A stretch of DNA of 64,000 nucleotides from Pseudobutyrivibrio sp. YE44 (GCF_900104335.1 NZ_FMXT01000003.1:124001-188000); one strand, 5' to 3'. Counted from the stretch's first letter, positions 8,837 through 18,696 are shown. The notes: generated by a model from the sequence alone, not told the origin. Numbers and translations: made by a program.

Positions 8837-9097
8837 ATGAGCAATGAATTTAAAGAGTATATTACATTTGTGGTCAATACTAAGGATGGTGACGAAGTAG
8901 AGATGGCGGTAATTGATCAATTTGAATTTGAGAACAAAGGTTATGTTGCCGCAGCACTTGTAGAAGGTGATACAGTTAGTGATGAAGGTTGTTTCATTTA
9001 CAGAGTTAAGGTTGGGGAAGATGATTTCAAGGTAGAAAAAATTACCAACCAAATTGATTACAATCGAATCGCTGAAGCATATATGGATATGATTTAA
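8837..9097 (+). CDS. DUF1292 family protein (YrzB-like)
   Basis: An 86-residue acidic protein matching the DUF1292 pattern: an N-terminal beta strand (ITFVVNTKDGDEVEMAV) with negatively charged loop, a GYVAAALVEG strand, and a C-terminal helix ending AYMDMI. Such proteins are common single-domain cytosolic proteins in Firmicutes, often near RNA-processing genes; the function is unknown. AAGGAGG precedes the ATG at good spacing, and an own promoter and terminator make it monocistronic. Confidence 0.75.
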   Translation: MSNEFKEYITFVVNTKDGDEVEMAVIDQFEFENKGYVAAALVEGDTVSDEGCFIYRVKVGEDDFKVEKITNQIDYNRIAEAYMDMI

Positions 9098-9107
9098 AAT
9101 AACTTAC

Positions 9108-9136
9108 GAGCTCCCTGAAAGGGAGCTCATTTTATG
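9108..9136 (+). terminator. Rho-independent terminator after DUF1292 gene
   Basis: GAGCTCCCT, loop GAAA, AGGGAGCTC followed by ATTTTAT. Confidence 0.8.
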
Positions 9137-9201
9137 TCTAATCTTACTAGGATATTTGTGGTATACTCTAGTCTAAGCAATAAAGGAAGTTGGAGAATAA
9201 C

Positions 9202-9948
9202 TTGAAAAGAATTAGAGATAAATTTACAAGAAAAAGAATAATCATTATAGCGATAATTCATGTGGTGGTTATTGCTTCTATCATCAGATTTTTTACATAT
9301 GTAAACAATTATTATGAAGCTACAGACCATGCCAAAAACTATATCGAGCATCCTGCAGAGGGTGTTACAGTTAGGCATGATGGAAGGAATATAATTTACG
9401 AACCAGAAAATCCAAGGGCTGGATTCATTTTCTATCCAGGAGCCTTGGTGCAAACAGAAGCCTATGCACCGGTTTTGGAGAAGATTGCTGAAAATGGCAT
9501 TGAAGTAATAGAGATTGGAATGCCACATTACATTGCAATTTTTAAGGCTAATGGTGCAAGAGGTATTATAGATGATTATCCGGAAATAGAAGATTGGTAC
9601 ATTGGAGGCCACAGCCTTGGCGGAGCCATGGCTAACATGTATGCTAAGGTACACGTTGAAGATTTTAAGGGTATAATTCTTATGGCGTCCTTTTCTATAA
9701 ACGATTTTTCTGACACGGATTTGAAGGCTCTTTCCTTAAGAGGTTCCGAGGACGGAGTTTTAAAAATGGATAAGTATGAAGAGAATCTCAAGAATCTTCC
9801 AAAGGACTACAAGGAGGTTGTAATCCAAGGCGGTTGTCACAGCTATTTTGGCGACTATGGCATCCAGGATGGCGATGGTAATCCAACAATCACCTGTGAG
9901 GAACAGACTGACATTGTAGTAGATGAAATTGTAAAATTTATAGAGTGA
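9202..9948 (+). CDS. Membrane-anchored alpha/beta hydrolase
   Basis: About 248 residues. An N-terminal basic stretch and a single hydrophobic helix (IIIIAIIHVVVIASII) anchor the protein, with the catalytic domain outside. The nucleophile elbow is GGHSLGG (Ser138); the late GGCHSYFGDYG supplies the probable catalytic His. FYPGALVQTEAY resembles the oxyanion-hole region of the PF12695-type hydrolases. The substrate is unknown. I prefer the TTG at 9202 because GGAG lies 6 bases upstream; a TTG at 9190 would add four residues but has its AAGG too close. TATACT at 9162-9167 is a possible -10. Confidence 0.7.
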   Translation: MKRIRDKFTRKRIIIIAIIHVVVIASIIRFFTYVNNYYEATDHAKNYIEHPAEGVTVRHDGRNIIYEPENPRAGFIFYPGALVQTEAYAPVLEKIAENGIEVIEIGMPHYIAIFKANGARGIIDDYPEIEDWYIGGHSLGGAMANMYAKVHVEDFKGIILMASFSINDFSDTDLKALSLRGSEDGVLKMDKYEENLKNLPKDYKEVVIQGGCHSYFGDYGIQDGDGNPTITCEEQTDIVVDEIVKFIE

Positions 9949-9956
9949 ACAAATGT

Positions 9957-9984
9957 TTGATTTTGAGTGAAAATATGTTATACT
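9957..9984 (+). promoter_or_regulatory. Probable uvrB-uvrA promoter
   Basis: TTGATT (9957-9962), 16-base spacer, TATACT (9979-9984), 38 bases before the uvrB start. No LexA-like operator is obvious to me here. Confidence 0.5.
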
Positions 9985-10022
9985 TCCATTAAGTTGTTTA
10001 AAGCAGATTTTAGGTGACGTAT

Positions 10023-12002
10023 ATGGATTTTAAACTTCATTCACAATACAAGCCTACTGGCGATCAGCCACAGGCAATAGAAGACTTGGTCAGGGGCTTC
10101 AAGGAAGGCAATCAGATGCAGACTCTTCTTGGAGTTACAGGTTCTGGAAAGACCTTCACCATGGCCAATGTTATTGAACAATTAAATAAGCCTACACTTA
10201 TTATAGCTCACAACAAAACTTTGGCAGGCCAGCTGTATTCGGAGTTTAAGGAGTTCTTTCCTGAAAACGCCGTAGAATACTTTGTGTCCTACTATGATTA
10301 TTATCAGCCAGAGGCTTATGTGCCTAGCACTGATACCTACATCGCCAAGGATTCTTCCATTAATGATGAGATTGATAAGCTGAGGCTCTCTGCCACGGCA
10401 TCCCTCTCAGAAAGACGGGATGTCATTATTGTATCTTCAGTTTCTTGTATCTATGGCATTGGTGAGCCAGACGATTTCCAAAACATGATGGTATCCCTAC
10501 GTCCTGGTGATTTTAAGGATAGGGATGATGTAATCCACGAGCTTATTAATATCCAATACATGCGAAATGACATGGATTTTGCCCGAGGCACTTTTAGAGT
10601 TCGCGGCGATACTCTCGAGGTAATCCCTGCCAACACCAGCGACTATGGTATCAGAATCGAGTTTTTTGGCGACGAGATAGACCGTATATGCGAAACAGAT
10701 ATTATGACAGGACAGGTGAAAAGGTCCTTGGAACACGTGGCCATCTTTCCAGCCAGCCACTACGTTATCCCACAAGACAAGATAAACGAAGCCTGTGCCA
10801 GCATTGAGGCAGAGCTTACAGAGCGTGTTAAATATTTCAAGTCAGAGGATAAATTAATCGAGGCTCAGCGTATTGCAGAGCGTACCAATTTCGATATAGA
10901 GATGCTTCGAGAGACAGGCTTCTGCTCCGGCATCGAAAACTACAGCCGTCATATGACTAATCAGCAGCCAGGTGAGCCACCAAAGTGTTTGATTGATTAT
11001 TTTGGTGATGATTTTCTTATCATCGTGGATGAGAGTCATATCACTCTTCCTCAGGTGCGAGGTATGTTTGCTGGTGACCAAGCCAGAAAGCGAACCCTTG
11101 TGGAATATGGCTTCCGTCTTCCATCGGCACTGGATAACAGACCTCTAAATTTTGGCGAGTTCGAATCAAAGCTGGATCAGATTATGTTCGTATCTGCCAC
11201 ACCAGGCGACTACGAAGAGGAGCACGAGATGCTTCGCACCGAACAGGTTATTCGTCCAACAGGTCTTCTTGATCCTGAGATTGAGGTCCGTCCTGTAGAA
11301 GGTCAGATTGACGACTTGTTTGGAGAAATCAAAAAGGAAACTGCTGAGGGACATAAGGTCATGATTACCACCCTCACCAAGCGTATGGCAGAGGATTTAA
11401 CAGATTATCTGGCAGAGCTTGGAGTTAGAGTTAAATATATGCACTCCGACATCGACACTATGGAACGTGCGGAAATCATTCGAGACCTGCGTTTGGATGT
11501 GTTTGACGTTTTGGTAGGAATCAATCTTCTTCGTGAAGGTTTGGATATCCCAGAAATCACGTTGGTTGCTATTTTGGATGCGGATAAGGAAGGCTTCCTG
11601 CGAAGCGAGCGCTCTTTGATACAGACCATCGGTCGTGCTGCTCGAAATTCTGAGGGCCACGTAATCATGTATGCCGACACCATGACAGAATCCATGGAAA
11701 AGGCTATCTCAGAAACAGAGCGTCGTCGCGAAATCCAAAAGGCCTATAATGAGGCCCACGGCATCACTCCAAAGACTATTCAAAAGTCTGTGCGAGAGCT
11801 TATTTCCATTTCCAAGGATATTGCAAAGAAGGAAATGCAGTTTAAGAAGGGTCCTGAGGAAATGGATAAGCAAGAGCTTGAAAAGCTCATCGCCGACATC
11901 CAGAAGAAGATGCAAAAGGCTGCTTCTGAACTGAACTTCGAGGCTGCTGCCGAATACCGCGACAAGATGGTTGAGTTAAAAAATATGCTGCTTGAATTAT
12001 AA
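10023..12002 (+). CDS. uvrB: Excinuclease ABC subunit B
   Basis: A 659-residue UvrB with Walker A GVTGSGKT, the beta-hairpin region [20 protein letters not shown], the DEAD-like DESH, helicase motif [12 protein letters not shown], motif [11 protein letters not shown], and the C-terminal UVR coiled coil that contacts UvrC. It opens DNA and verifies damage handed over by UvrA in nucleotide excision repair. I choose ATG 10023, with AGGTG 6 bases upstream, over a GTG at 10014. uvrA follows after a 54-base gap holding a palindromic repeat, so the two are probably co-transcribed. Confidence 0.97.
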   Translation: MDFKLHSQYKPTGDQPQAIEDLVRGFKEGNQMQTLLGVTGSGKTFTMANVIEQLNKPTLIIAHNKTLAGQLYSEFKEFFPENAVEYFVSYYDYYQPEAYVPSTDTYIAKDSSINDEIDKLRLSATASLSERRDVIIVSSVSCIYGIGEPDDFQNMMVSLRPGDFKDRDDVIHELINIQYMRNDMDFARGTFRVRGDTLEVIPANTSDYGIRIEFFGDEIDRICETDIMTGQVKRSLEHVAIFPASHYVIPQDKINEACASIEAELTERVKYFKSEDKLIEAQRIAERTNFDIEMLRETGFCSGIENYSRHMTNQQPGEPPKCLIDYFGDDFLIIVDESHITLPQVRGMFAGDQARKRTLVEYGFRLPSALDNRPLNFGEFESKLDQIMFVSATPGDYEEEHEMLRTEQVIRPTGLLDPEIEVRPVEGQIDDLFGEIKKETAEGHKVMITTLTKRMAEDLTDYLAELGVRVKYMHSDIDTMERAEIIRDLRLDVFDVLVGINLLREGLDIPEITLVAILDADKEGFLRSERSLIQTIGRAARNSEGHVIMYADTMTESMEKAISETERRREIQKAYNEAHGITPKTIQKSVRELISISKDIAKKEMQFKKGPEEMDKQELEKLIADIQKKMQKAASELNFEAAAEYRDKMVELKNMLLEL

Positions 12003-12003
12003 G

Positions 12004-12051
12004 AGGCTTCTCCTTGAGGAGAAGCTGTCACCGAAGGTGACTGATGAGGTG
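12004..12051 (+). repeat. Palindromic intergenic repeat carrying the uvrA ribosome binding site
   Basis: Two adjacent perfect hairpins, GCTTCTCC-TTGA-GGAGAAGC (12006-12025) and GTCACC-GAA-GGTGAC (12027-12041), are followed by TGATGAGGTG. The GAGGTG is the Shine-Dalgarno of uvrA. From memory, this two-hairpin word recurs widely in intergenic regions of gut Clostridia; I cannot check this here. A decayed copy is visible at 45448-45466. Confidence 0.6.
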
Positions 12052-12056
12052 TTAAT

Positions 12057-14879
12057 TTGAAAGAGAAGAAATTTATAAAAATAAAAGGTGCCAACGAGCA
12101 CAACCTTAAGAACATTAGTATAGACATTCCCCGTGACGAATTCGTAGTCCTTACAGGCCTTTCTGGCTCAGGAAAATCATCCTTAGCCTTCGACACAATC
12201 TTTGCTGAGGGCCAGCGTCGTTACATGGAATCTCTTTCCAGCTATGCCCGCCAGTTCTTAGGTCAGATGGAAAAGCCAAACGTGGAGCACATGGAAGGTA
12301 TGCCACCTGCCATTTCTATTGACCAGAAAAGTACCAACCACAACCCACGTTCCACAGTAGGAACCGTCACAGAGATATATGACTACATGCGTCTTTTGTA
12401 TGCTCGCTGTGGAATTCCACATTGTCCAAACTGTGGCAAGCCTATTAGCAAGCAGACCGTAGATCAGATGGTGGATGCTATTATGGCCCTTCCAGAGCGT
12501 ACCAAGATTCAGCTTCTTGCTCCAGTGGTCAGAGGCCGAAAGGGTACTCACGAAAAGCTTTTTGAAAAGGCAAAGAAGTCTGGATATGTTCGTGTAAACG
12601 TGGATGGAAGTGTCTACGACCTTTCAGAAGAAATAAAGCTGGATAAAAACATAAAGCACAACATCGAAATCGTAGTTGATAGACTTGTTATAAAAGAAGG
12701 AATTGAAAAGCGTCTTACAGATTCTATCGAGGCAGTGCTTAAGCTTGCCGAAGGTCTTATGATTGTGGACGTTATTGATGGTGAGCCTATCAGATTTTCA
12801 GAGGGCTTTTCATGTCCTGACTGCGGCATCAGCATTGATGAGGTGGAGCCACGAAGCTTCTCCTTCAACAATCCTTTCGGTGCCTGCCCAGAGTGCTTTG
12901 GTCTTGGCTACAAGATGGAATTCGACGAGGATCTTATGATTCCAGACAAGAGCCTTTCCTTTAACGAGGGCTGTGTTCAGGTAATGGGCTGGCAGTCTTC
13001 TAATAAAAAAGGAAGCTTCGCTCATGCATTGCTTGAGGCCTTGGCTTCAGAATATGATTTCTCACTGGATACTCCTTACAAGGAATTGCCTGAGAAAATT
13101 CGTCACATGTTCCTTCATGGCTTTGACCACTCTGTGGATGTTCACTACGAGGGCCAGCGTGGCCGCGGAGTTTATCCTACAGTTTTTGAAGGATTAATAG
13201 AGAATGTTAATCGTCGATATAAAGAGACCTTCTCGGAAAATCAAAAACGTGAATACGAAGAGTTCATGTTTTACAGTGAGTGTCCTTGCTGCCATGGTCA
13301 GCGTTTGAAAAAGGAAAGTCTTGCTGTAACAATTGCAGATAAAAACATCTTTGAGATGACCCAGTATCCTGTTCATGAGCTTTACGATTTGATTGAGAAT
13401 CTTCAGCTTACAGAGCAGCAGAAAAAGATTGGTGCCGTTGTCTTAAAGGAAATTAGAAATCGTCTTAAGTTTATGGTGGATGTTGGCTTGGATTATCTTA
13501 CCCTGGCCAGAGCAACAGCCTCTCTTTCAGGTGGTGAGGCTCAGCGAATTCGTCTTGCTACCCAGATTGGTTCAGGCTTGGTTGGCGTTGCCTATATTTT
13601 GGACGAGCCTTCCATCGGTCTTCATCAAAAGGACAATGACAAGCTGTTGGCATCCCTAAAGGGCTTACGAGATCTTGGAAACACTTTGATTGTCGTGGAG
13701 CATGATGCAGATACTATGAAGGCTGCAGATTATCTTGTGGATATCGGCCCTCGCGCAGGTAAGGATGGTGGAGAAGTGGTTGCTGCTGGAACACCAGCAG
13801 AAATCATGGCAAACCCAAATTCCATTACAGGCCAATATCTTTCGGGAAAGCTGTGCATCCCTGTTCCTTCAGAAAGAAGAGAGCCAAAGGGATGGCTCAC
13901 AATTAAGGGTGCCAGAGAGCACAACCTAAAGAACATTGATGTGGATATTCCACTTGGCATAATGACTGTTGTTACAGGTGTGTCAGGCTCTGGAAAGAGC
14001 TCACTTATCAACGAGATTCTTTACAAGGATTTGGCAAAGCGCCTGAATCGTGCCAGAAAGATTTCTGGAAAGCATGATGACATTATTGGTGTAGAGGCCC
14101 TTGATAAGGTTATCGATATTGACCAGTCACCAATCGGTCGTACACCTCGTTCAAATCCTGCTACCTACACAGGTGTCTTTGATTTGATTCGTGATTTGTT
14201 TGCAGGTACCACCGAGGCAAAGGAGCGAGGCTACAACAAGGGACGCTTCTCCTTCAACGTAAAGGGCGGACGCTGCGAGGCCTGCTCAGGTGATGGTATC
14301 ATCAAAATCGAGATGCACTTCTTGCCAGATGTGTATGTGCCTTGCGAGGTTTGCGGAGGAAAGCGTTACAATCGCGAGACTCTTGAGGTTCACTATAAAG
14401 GAAAGACCATCTACGATGTGCTGAATATGACTGTTGAAGAGGCAGTGGAATTCTTCAAGAATGTTCCTAGCATCCTCAACAAGATTCAGTGTCTTTATGA
14501 TGTTGGTTTAGGCTACATCAAGCTTGGTCAGCCATCTACCACACTTTCAGGTGGTGAGGCTCAGCGAATCAAGCTTGCTACAGAGCTTTCACGTCGTGCC
14601 ACTGGAAAGACAATTTACATCCTTGACGAGCCAACCACGGGTCTTCATTTTGACGATGTAAATAAATTAGTTGAGATTATGCGAAAGCTTTCAGATTCAG
14701 GAAACACAGTTGTGGTAATCGAACACAACCTTGATGTTATCAAATGTGCAGATTATATCATCGACATGGGTCCTGACGGTGGTGATCGTGGTGGTACAGT
14801 TATTGCCAAGGGAACACCAGAAGAGATTGTAAAGGTAAAAAAGAGCTACACCGGTCAGTATCTTAAGGAATATTTATAA
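12057..14879 (+). CDS. uvrA: Excinuclease ABC subunit A
   Basis: A 940-residue UvrA, the standard length. It carries two ABC ATPase modules with Walker [10 protein letters not shown] and GVSGSGKSS, two signature sequences LSGGEAQRI, and zinc-binding cysteine pairs (CPNC, CPDC...CPEC, CEAC...CEVC). It recognises damaged DNA as a dimer and loads UvrB. The start is a TTG at 12057 with GAGGTG, supplied by the upstream palindromic repeat, 5 bases before it. A strong terminator follows the stop codon. Confidence 0.97.
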   Translation: MKEKKFIKIKGANEHNLKNISIDIPRDEFVVLTGLSGSGKSSLAFDTIFAEGQRRYMESLSSYARQFLGQMEKPNVEHMEGMPPAISIDQKSTNHNPRSTVGTVTEIYDYMRLLYARCGIPHCPNCGKPISKQTVDQMVDAIMALPERTKIQLLAPVVRGRKGTHEKLFEKAKKSGYVRVNVDGSVYDLSEEIKLDKNIKHNIEIVVDRLVIKEGIEKRLTDSIEAVLKLAEGLMIVDVIDGEPIRFSEGFSCPDCGISIDEVEPRSFSFNNPFGACPECFGLGYKMEFDEDLMIPDKSLSFNEGCVQVMGWQSSNKKGSFAHALLEALASEYDFSLDTPYKELPEKIRHMFLHGFDHSVDVHYEGQRGRGVYPTVFEGLIENVNRRYKETFSENQKREYEEFMFYSECPCCHGQRLKKESLAVTIADKNIFEMTQYPVHELYDLIENLQLTEQQKKIGAVVLKEIRNRLKFMVDVGLDYLTLARATASLSGGEAQRIRLATQIGSGLVGVAYILDEPSIGLHQKDNDKLLASLKGLRDLGNTLIVVEHDADTMKAADYLVDIGPRAGKDGGEVVAAGTPAEIMANPNSITGQYLSGKLCIPVPSERREPKGWLTIKGAREHNLKNIDVDIPLGIMTVVTGVSGSGKSSLINEILYKDLAKRLNRARKISGKHDDIIGVEALDKVIDIDQSPIGRTPRSNPATYTGVFDLIRDLFAGTTEAKERGYNKGRFSFNVKGGRCEACSGDGIIKIEMHFLPDVYVPCEVCGGKRYNRETLEVHYKGKTIYDVLNMTVEEAVEFFKNVPSILNKIQCLYDVGLGYIKLGQPSTTLSGGEAQRIKLATELSRRATGKTIYILDEPTTGLHFDDVNKLVEIMRKLSDSGNTVVVIEHNLDVIKCADYIIDMGPDGGDRGGTVIAKGTPEEIVKVKKSYTGQYLKEYL

Positions 14880-14896
14880 TTTAAAAAGCCTGATTA

Positions 14897-14928
14897 AGCG
14901 CCAACAGCCATCTGTTGGTGCTTTTTTT
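14897..14928 (+). terminator. Terminator of uvrBA
   Basis: AGCGCCAACAG, loop CCAT, CTGTTGGTGCT followed by a run of seven T. Confidence 0.9.
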
Positions 14929-14931
14929 GAC

Positions 14932-14959
14932 TTGAAAGTTGGGATTTTTCGTATATAAT
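14932..14959 (+). promoter_or_regulatory. Promoter of the mbl-like gene
   Basis: TTGAAA (14932-14937), 16-base spacer, TATAAT (14954-14959), directly behind the uvrA terminator. Confidence 0.7.
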
Positions 14960-15028
14960 AGAAGCGTGAAATTATGCAAATTTGCCGAAAGGCATGACCA
15001 TATATAACAAAAAGAAAGGACAAAGATA

Positions 15029-16009
15029 ATGGCAGGATCAGATATCGGAATTGATTTAGGTACAGCGAGCGTTCTTGTATATGTTAAGGGCAAGGGCGTT
15101 GTTTTAAAAGAGCCTTCAGTAGTGGCTTTTGATAGAGATACAAACAAGATTAAGGAAATCGGTGAGGAAGCACGTCTCATGATTGGACGTACTCCTGGAA
15201 ATATTGTGGCAGTTCGTCCACTTCGTCAGGGTGTTATCTCTGACTACACAGTTACAGAGAAGATGATTAAGTACTTCGTTCAGAAGGCAATGGGCAAGAA
15301 GAGCTATCGTAAGCCTCGTATTGCAGTTTGCGTTCCTTCTGGTGCTACAGAGGTAGAGAAGCGTGCCGTTGAGGATGCTGCTTTCGCAGCAGGTGCTCGT
15401 GAGGTTTCTATCATTGAAGAGCCTATCGCAGCAGCTATCGGTGCAGGTATCGATATTTCCCTTCCAATGGGTAACATGATTGTAGATATCGGTGGTGGTA
15501 CAGCAGATATCGCTGTTATTTCACTTGGTAGCTCAGTTGTCAGCACATCTATCAAGGTTGCTGGTGATGATTTCGACGAGGCTATCGTTCGTTACATGAG
15601 AAAGAAGCACAATCTTCTTATCGGTGAACGTACAGCCGAGGATATCAAGATTAAGATTGGTCGTTGCTTCCCACTTGGCGAGGCAGAGACTATGGATGTC
15701 AGAGGACGTAACCTTGTTTCAGGTCTTCCAAAGACAATCACAGTATCTTCTGAGGAAACAGAGGAAGCTCTCAAGGAATCTACAATGCAGATTGTTGAAG
15801 CTATCCACTCAGTTCTTGAGAAGACTCCACCAGAGCTTGCAGCTGACGTTGCCGACAGAGGTATAGTTCTTACAGGTGGTGGCGCACTTCTTCGTGGTCT
15901 TGAGGAACTCATCGAAGACCGCACAGGCATCAACACAATGACTGCTGATGAAGCAATGACTTGTGTAGCCATCGGAACTGGACGCTACGTAGAGCTTTTA
16001 GCAGATTAA
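15029..16009 (+). CDS. mbl: MreB-family actin-like cell-shape protein, Mbl type
   Basis: A 326-residue bacterial actin with phosphate-1 motif GIDLGTASVLVY, phosphate-2 VDIGGGTADIAV, and adenosine motif IVLTGGGALLRG. It polymerises under the membrane and guides lateral wall synthesis. I call it Mbl rather than MreB because no mreC/mreD follows and because the next genes are flhO and flhP homologues, matching the mbl-flhO-flhP order of Bacillus subtilis. The ATG has AAAGG upstream. It has its own promoter and ends in a large hairpin, so it is probably transcribed apart from the flagellar genes. Confidence 0.88.
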   Translation: MAGSDIGIDLGTASVLVYVKGKGVVLKEPSVVAFDRDTNKIKEIGEEARLMIGRTPGNIVAVRPLRQGVISDYTVTEKMIKYFVQKAMGKKSYRKPRIAVCVPSGATEVEKRAVEDAAFAAGAREVSIIEEPIAAAIGAGIDISLPMGNMIVDIGGGTADIAVISLGSSVVSTSIKVAGDDFDEAIVRYMRKKHNLLIGERTAEDIKIKIGRCFPLGEAETMDVRGRNLVSGLPKTITVSSEETEEALKESTMQIVEAIHSVLEKTPPELAADVADRGIVLTGGGALLRGLEELIEDRTGINTMTADEAMTCVAIGTGRYVELLAD

Positions 16010-16035
16010 TATAGAAAAAGCATCCTAGATTAACA

Positions 16036-16117
16036 AAAGCACTTGTATATATCTAAGTATTTTCAATATCGTTTTCACTATATTCATTGAAAATACTATA
16101 TATATATCAAGTGCTTT
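16036..16117 (+). terminator. Long imperfect stem-loop terminator after mbl
   Basis: AAAGCACTTG (16036-16045) pairs with CAAGTGCTTT (16108-16117), extended inward by TATATAT-type pairing and AGTATTTTCAAT/ATTGAAAATACT, followed by ATTTAGTTT. It is unusually long for a terminator. Confidence 0.6.
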
Positions 16118-16161
16118 ATTTAGTTTATGAGCTTTTTCTAAAAAAATGACGAAAAAAGGGT

Positions 16162-16187
16162 TAAGTATTCATTTCGGTATCCGATAA
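16162..16187 (+). promoter_or_regulatory. Sigma-D (sigma-28) type flagellar promoter
   Basis: TAAG (16162-16165), 14 bases, TCCGATAA (16180-16187) matches the TAAA-N15-GCCGATAT consensus of the motility sigma factor, 81 bases before the flhO-like gene. Confidence 0.65.
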
Positions 16188-16268
16188 AACATATGTAGAA
16201 TATTGTAACGTATGTCATTCTGTGGGTGGCTTAAGGATGAAAAGCCCACATCTTAAGAGGAGAACCCT

Positions 16269-17072
16269 ATGGTAAAAGGACTCTACACAGCCTATACAGG
16301 AATGGTAAACGAGCAGCGTCGAATGGATGTTATGACTAACAATCTTGCAAACTCTGCAACCACAGGATACAAAAAAGAGGCAATGATTGCCCAAGCCTTC
16401 GACGAGAGACTGGCAATCAAAATTAAGGATACCTCGGAATGGGCAAATCGACCTACAGGAATAGGATACATTTCTATGGGGGCCAAGATTGGTGAAACCT
16501 ACACCAATTGGGAACAGGGACCTTTCCAGATTACAGATAAGGATTCTGATGTGGCCTTAGCCGGAAAAGGCTTCTTCGCAATTGAGTTCACAAATAAGGC
16601 AGGAGAAACCTCCATCAAATATACAAGGGATGGAAACTTCGTAGTAGATAACGAAGGCTATCTAAGAACTGTTGACGGAGATTATGTTCTCACTGCAGAT
16701 GGAGCTCTAGGCTCACAGTCAGGAGATGGCTTCAGAGTTCAGATTGATCCGAATTTAAAATATGCCATTGCCCCAGACGGAACTATAAGCCAGAATAACG
16801 AACCAGTTACAACCATCGGAGTCATCGATATTCAAGACTACGATTACATTAATAAATATGGTGAGAACCTTTACGATTTGATTGAAGGTGGAACCATAAT
16901 TGAAAGTGAGGCAACCGTTCAGCAGGGAATGCTTGAAACCTCAAATGTAAATGTAGTGGATGAGATGGTAAACATGATTCAAATTGCCCGTGCTTATGAG
17001 GCAGGACAAAAGATGATTCAAGCTGAGGATTCCACCTTAGAAAAGACAGCAAACCAAATCGGTAGAGTATAA
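16269..17072 (+). CDS. flhO: Flagellar hook/rod protein, FlhO (FlgF/FlgG family)
   Basis: A 267-residue rod/hook family protein. The N-terminal flg_bb_rod motif (GLYTAYTGMVNEQRRMDVMTNNLANS...TGYK) and the C-terminal motif (QGMLETSNVNVVDEMVNMI...YEAGQKM) are present; they form the terminal coiled coil shared by axial flagellar proteins. It is exported by the flagellar type III apparatus and builds the distal rod. RBS AAGAGGAGA precedes the ATG. The gene pairs with the flhP-like gene 22 bases downstream, behind a sigma-D-like promoter. FlgF would be an alternative name. Confidence 0.88.
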   Translation: MVKGLYTAYTGMVNEQRRMDVMTNNLANSATTGYKKEAMIAQAFDERLAIKIKDTSEWANRPTGIGYISMGAKIGETYTNWEQGPFQITDKDSDVALAGKGFFAIEFTNKAGETSIKYTRDGNFVVDNEGYLRTVDGDYVLTADGALGSQSGDGFRVQIDPNLKYAIAPDGTISQNNEPVTTIGVIDIQDYDYINKYGENLYDLIEGGTIIESEATVQQGMLETSNVNVVDEMVNMIQIARAYEAGQKMIQAEDSTLEKTANQIGRV

Positions 17073-17094
17073 ATGAGCAACTAGGAGGACGTGT

Positions 17095-17913
17095 ATGGTA
17101 AGAAGTTTATGGTCTGGTGCTTCAGGAATGAAGGGTCAGCAGATTCAGGTTGATACAATTGCAAACAACTTAGCAAACGTAAACACAACAGGTTTTAAAG
17201 CTCAGACAGCACAGTTTAAGACATTGTTGTATCAAACACTTCAGGCTCAGAGTACAAATGCTCAGGGAGAGACAAAGCCAACAAGTGCTCAGGTAGGTTT
17301 GGGAACAAGAGTTGCATCCTTGAATGCAAACTTTACACAAGGTGCTCAGCTTGCAAGCGACAGCAAAACAGCATTATGTATGATTGGTGAAGGCTTCTTT
17401 GCTGTACAGGATGGTGAAGAAACTCACTATACAAGAAACGGTAACTTCACTTGGGCTATTGATACTGATGGCTCAAAGATTCTTACAACAGCTGAAGGCT
17501 ATAGAGTTTTAGATACCACAGGAAATCCAATCAGATTGCCAGCAACAGCAGGTGAGCTTGGATTTGGAGTTAATATTGATGATGGCTCCATTTCTTATAA
17601 GGATGCAGCCGGAAATATTATTCAAACAGGACAGTCTATTGCAAGATATCAGTTTACAAACAGAGTAGGCTTAGACAAGATTGGCGAGAATTTATATGAC
17701 CAGTCAGCAGCATCTGGGGAGCCAATTCCTGAATGGAGTACAGCGGGTGTAATAACCAGCCAGATTGCACAGGGCTACTTGGAGGGATCTAATGTAAATG
17801 TAGCTGATGAAATGGTAAATCTTATCATTGCACAGCGTGCATACGAAATGAACTCAAAGGCTATCACAACTTCAGATACTATGCTGGAGCAGGCGAATAA
17901 CCTGAAGAGATAA
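17095..17913 (+). CDS. flhP: Flagellar distal rod/hook protein, FlhP (FlgG family)
   Basis: A 272-residue FlgG-family protein with N-terminal SLWSGASGMKGQQIQVDTIA and NNLANVNTTGFKAQ, central beta domain, and C-terminal GYLEGSNVNVADEMVNLIIA plus NSKAITTSDTMLEQANNL. It forms the rod portion next to the hook. AGGAGG lies 8 bases before the ATG. Together with flhO and the rod-binding FlgJ-like gene it makes a small flagellar operon; a 191-bp palindromic element separates it from flgJ. Confidence 0.9.
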   Translation: MVRSLWSGASGMKGQQIQVDTIANNLANVNTTGFKAQTAQFKTLLYQTLQAQSTNAQGETKPTSAQVGLGTRVASLNANFTQGAQLASDSKTALCMIGEGFFAVQDGEETHYTRNGNFTWAIDTDGSKILTTAEGYRVLDTTGNPIRLPATAGELGFGVNIDDGSISYKDAAGNIIQTGQSIARYQFTNRVGLDKIGENLYDQSAASGEPIPEWSTAGVITSQIAQGYLEGSNVNVADEMVNLIIAQRAYEMNSKAITTSDTMLEQANNLKR

Positions 17914-17914
17914 T

Positions 17915-18105
17915 GTTACTATTCACAGTAATAAATATTTAAGAATTAATTCTTGTCAAGCTTGCTTGTAAAAGAATAATTCTTGAATATTTGTATACTG
18001 GAATAAGTGACTAACACTTCATGAATAATTACAAGTGCAAAGCACTTGATAGAACTCTGTAAGAGTTCAATTATGAATGAAGTGGTAGTTACTGTGAATA
18101 GTAAC
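17915..18105 (+). repeat. 191-bp MITE-like or structured-RNA element with 17-bp perfect terminal inverted repeats
   Basis: The ends, GTTACTATTCACAGTAA (17915-17931) and its exact reverse complement (18089-18105), bracket two arms. Arm A: a 20-plus-bp stem from AAATATTTAAGAATTAATTCTT and its partner, capped by CAAGCTTGCTTG. Arm B: CACTTCAT/ATGAAGTG enclosing two hairpins, CAAGTGC-AAA-GCACTTG and GAACTC-TGTAA-GAGTTC. No coding frame and no obvious target-site duplication. It occupies nearly all of the flhP-flgJ gap. Confidence 0.65.
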
Positions 18106-18149
18106 AAAAGGGAAAAATGGTTCTATTATTAAAACAGGGGGATAGGAAA

Positions 18150-18608
18150 ATGATCGATTCAACAGGAATGAACACTTACTTACAAACACAATACGCCAAC
18201 CAAACAAGGGCGGCAGCTGCAGAGGCAACCTCAAAATCCATCGGAGGAATTTCAAAAGATTCTTCTAAAGAAGAAATCACCAAAGCAGTGAAGGACTTCG
18301 AAACCTACATGATGGAAAAGGTTATCAAGCAGATGAAGGAAACCATCACCATGGAAGAAAAAAGCAATGATTCCATGAGTATGTACAAAGACCTTTATCT
18401 GGATTCTGCAATCACCCAAATCGCTTCACAGCTTGTGGACGACCTAGGCGGCAATATCACCGACGACTTCGTAGAGCAGATAATGCGAAACTATGGAATC
18501 ACAGGAAACACCAACCAGGTTGCTGAAAACGATGGTCTCAACAATGACGATGTATCTGAAAATATCGCCAATGCCAACGGTTCCACAGTCCAGGCAGTAC
18601 AAAGCTAA
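18150..18608 (+). CDS. flgJ: Flagellar rod-binding protein, FlgJ N-domain type
   Basis: A 152-residue protein with the rod-binding fold: KAVKDFETYMMEKVIKQMKETI followed by MYKDLYLDSAITQIASQLVDDLGG. It lacks the muramidase domain found in enterobacterial FlgJ, as usual in Clostridia. It would cap or scaffold the rod built by FlhO/FlhP. I choose ATG 18150, preceded by GGGGGATAGG; an in-frame ATG at 18117 also has AAGGG upstream and would add 11 residues. The C-terminal 40 residues are N/D-rich and probably disordered. Confidence 0.72.
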   Translation: MIDSTGMNTYLQTQYANQTRAAAAEATSKSIGGISKDSSKEEITKAVKDFETYMMEKVIKQMKETITMEEKSNDSMSMYKDLYLDSAITQIASQLVDDLGGNITDDFVEQIMRNYGITGNTNQVAENDGLNNDDVSENIANANGSTVQAVQS

Positions 18609-18668
18609 AAGTAGTAATAAGTAGTAATAACTCTGTGTTTCAGTAAAAACAAGATATAAAAAGATAGC

Positions 18669-18696
18669 AGCTCTGGGCGTAAGCCCAGGGCTTTTT
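18669..18696 (+). terminator. Terminator of the flagellar operon
   Basis: AGCTCTGGGC, loop GTAA, GCCCAGGGCT followed by TTTT. Confidence 0.85.

Noticed and set aside
11397-11695. Long reverse-strand open frames inside uvrB and other housekeeping genes
   Set aside because: They mirror codon-biased genes on the other strand, have no ribosome binding sites and encode no recognisable protein.
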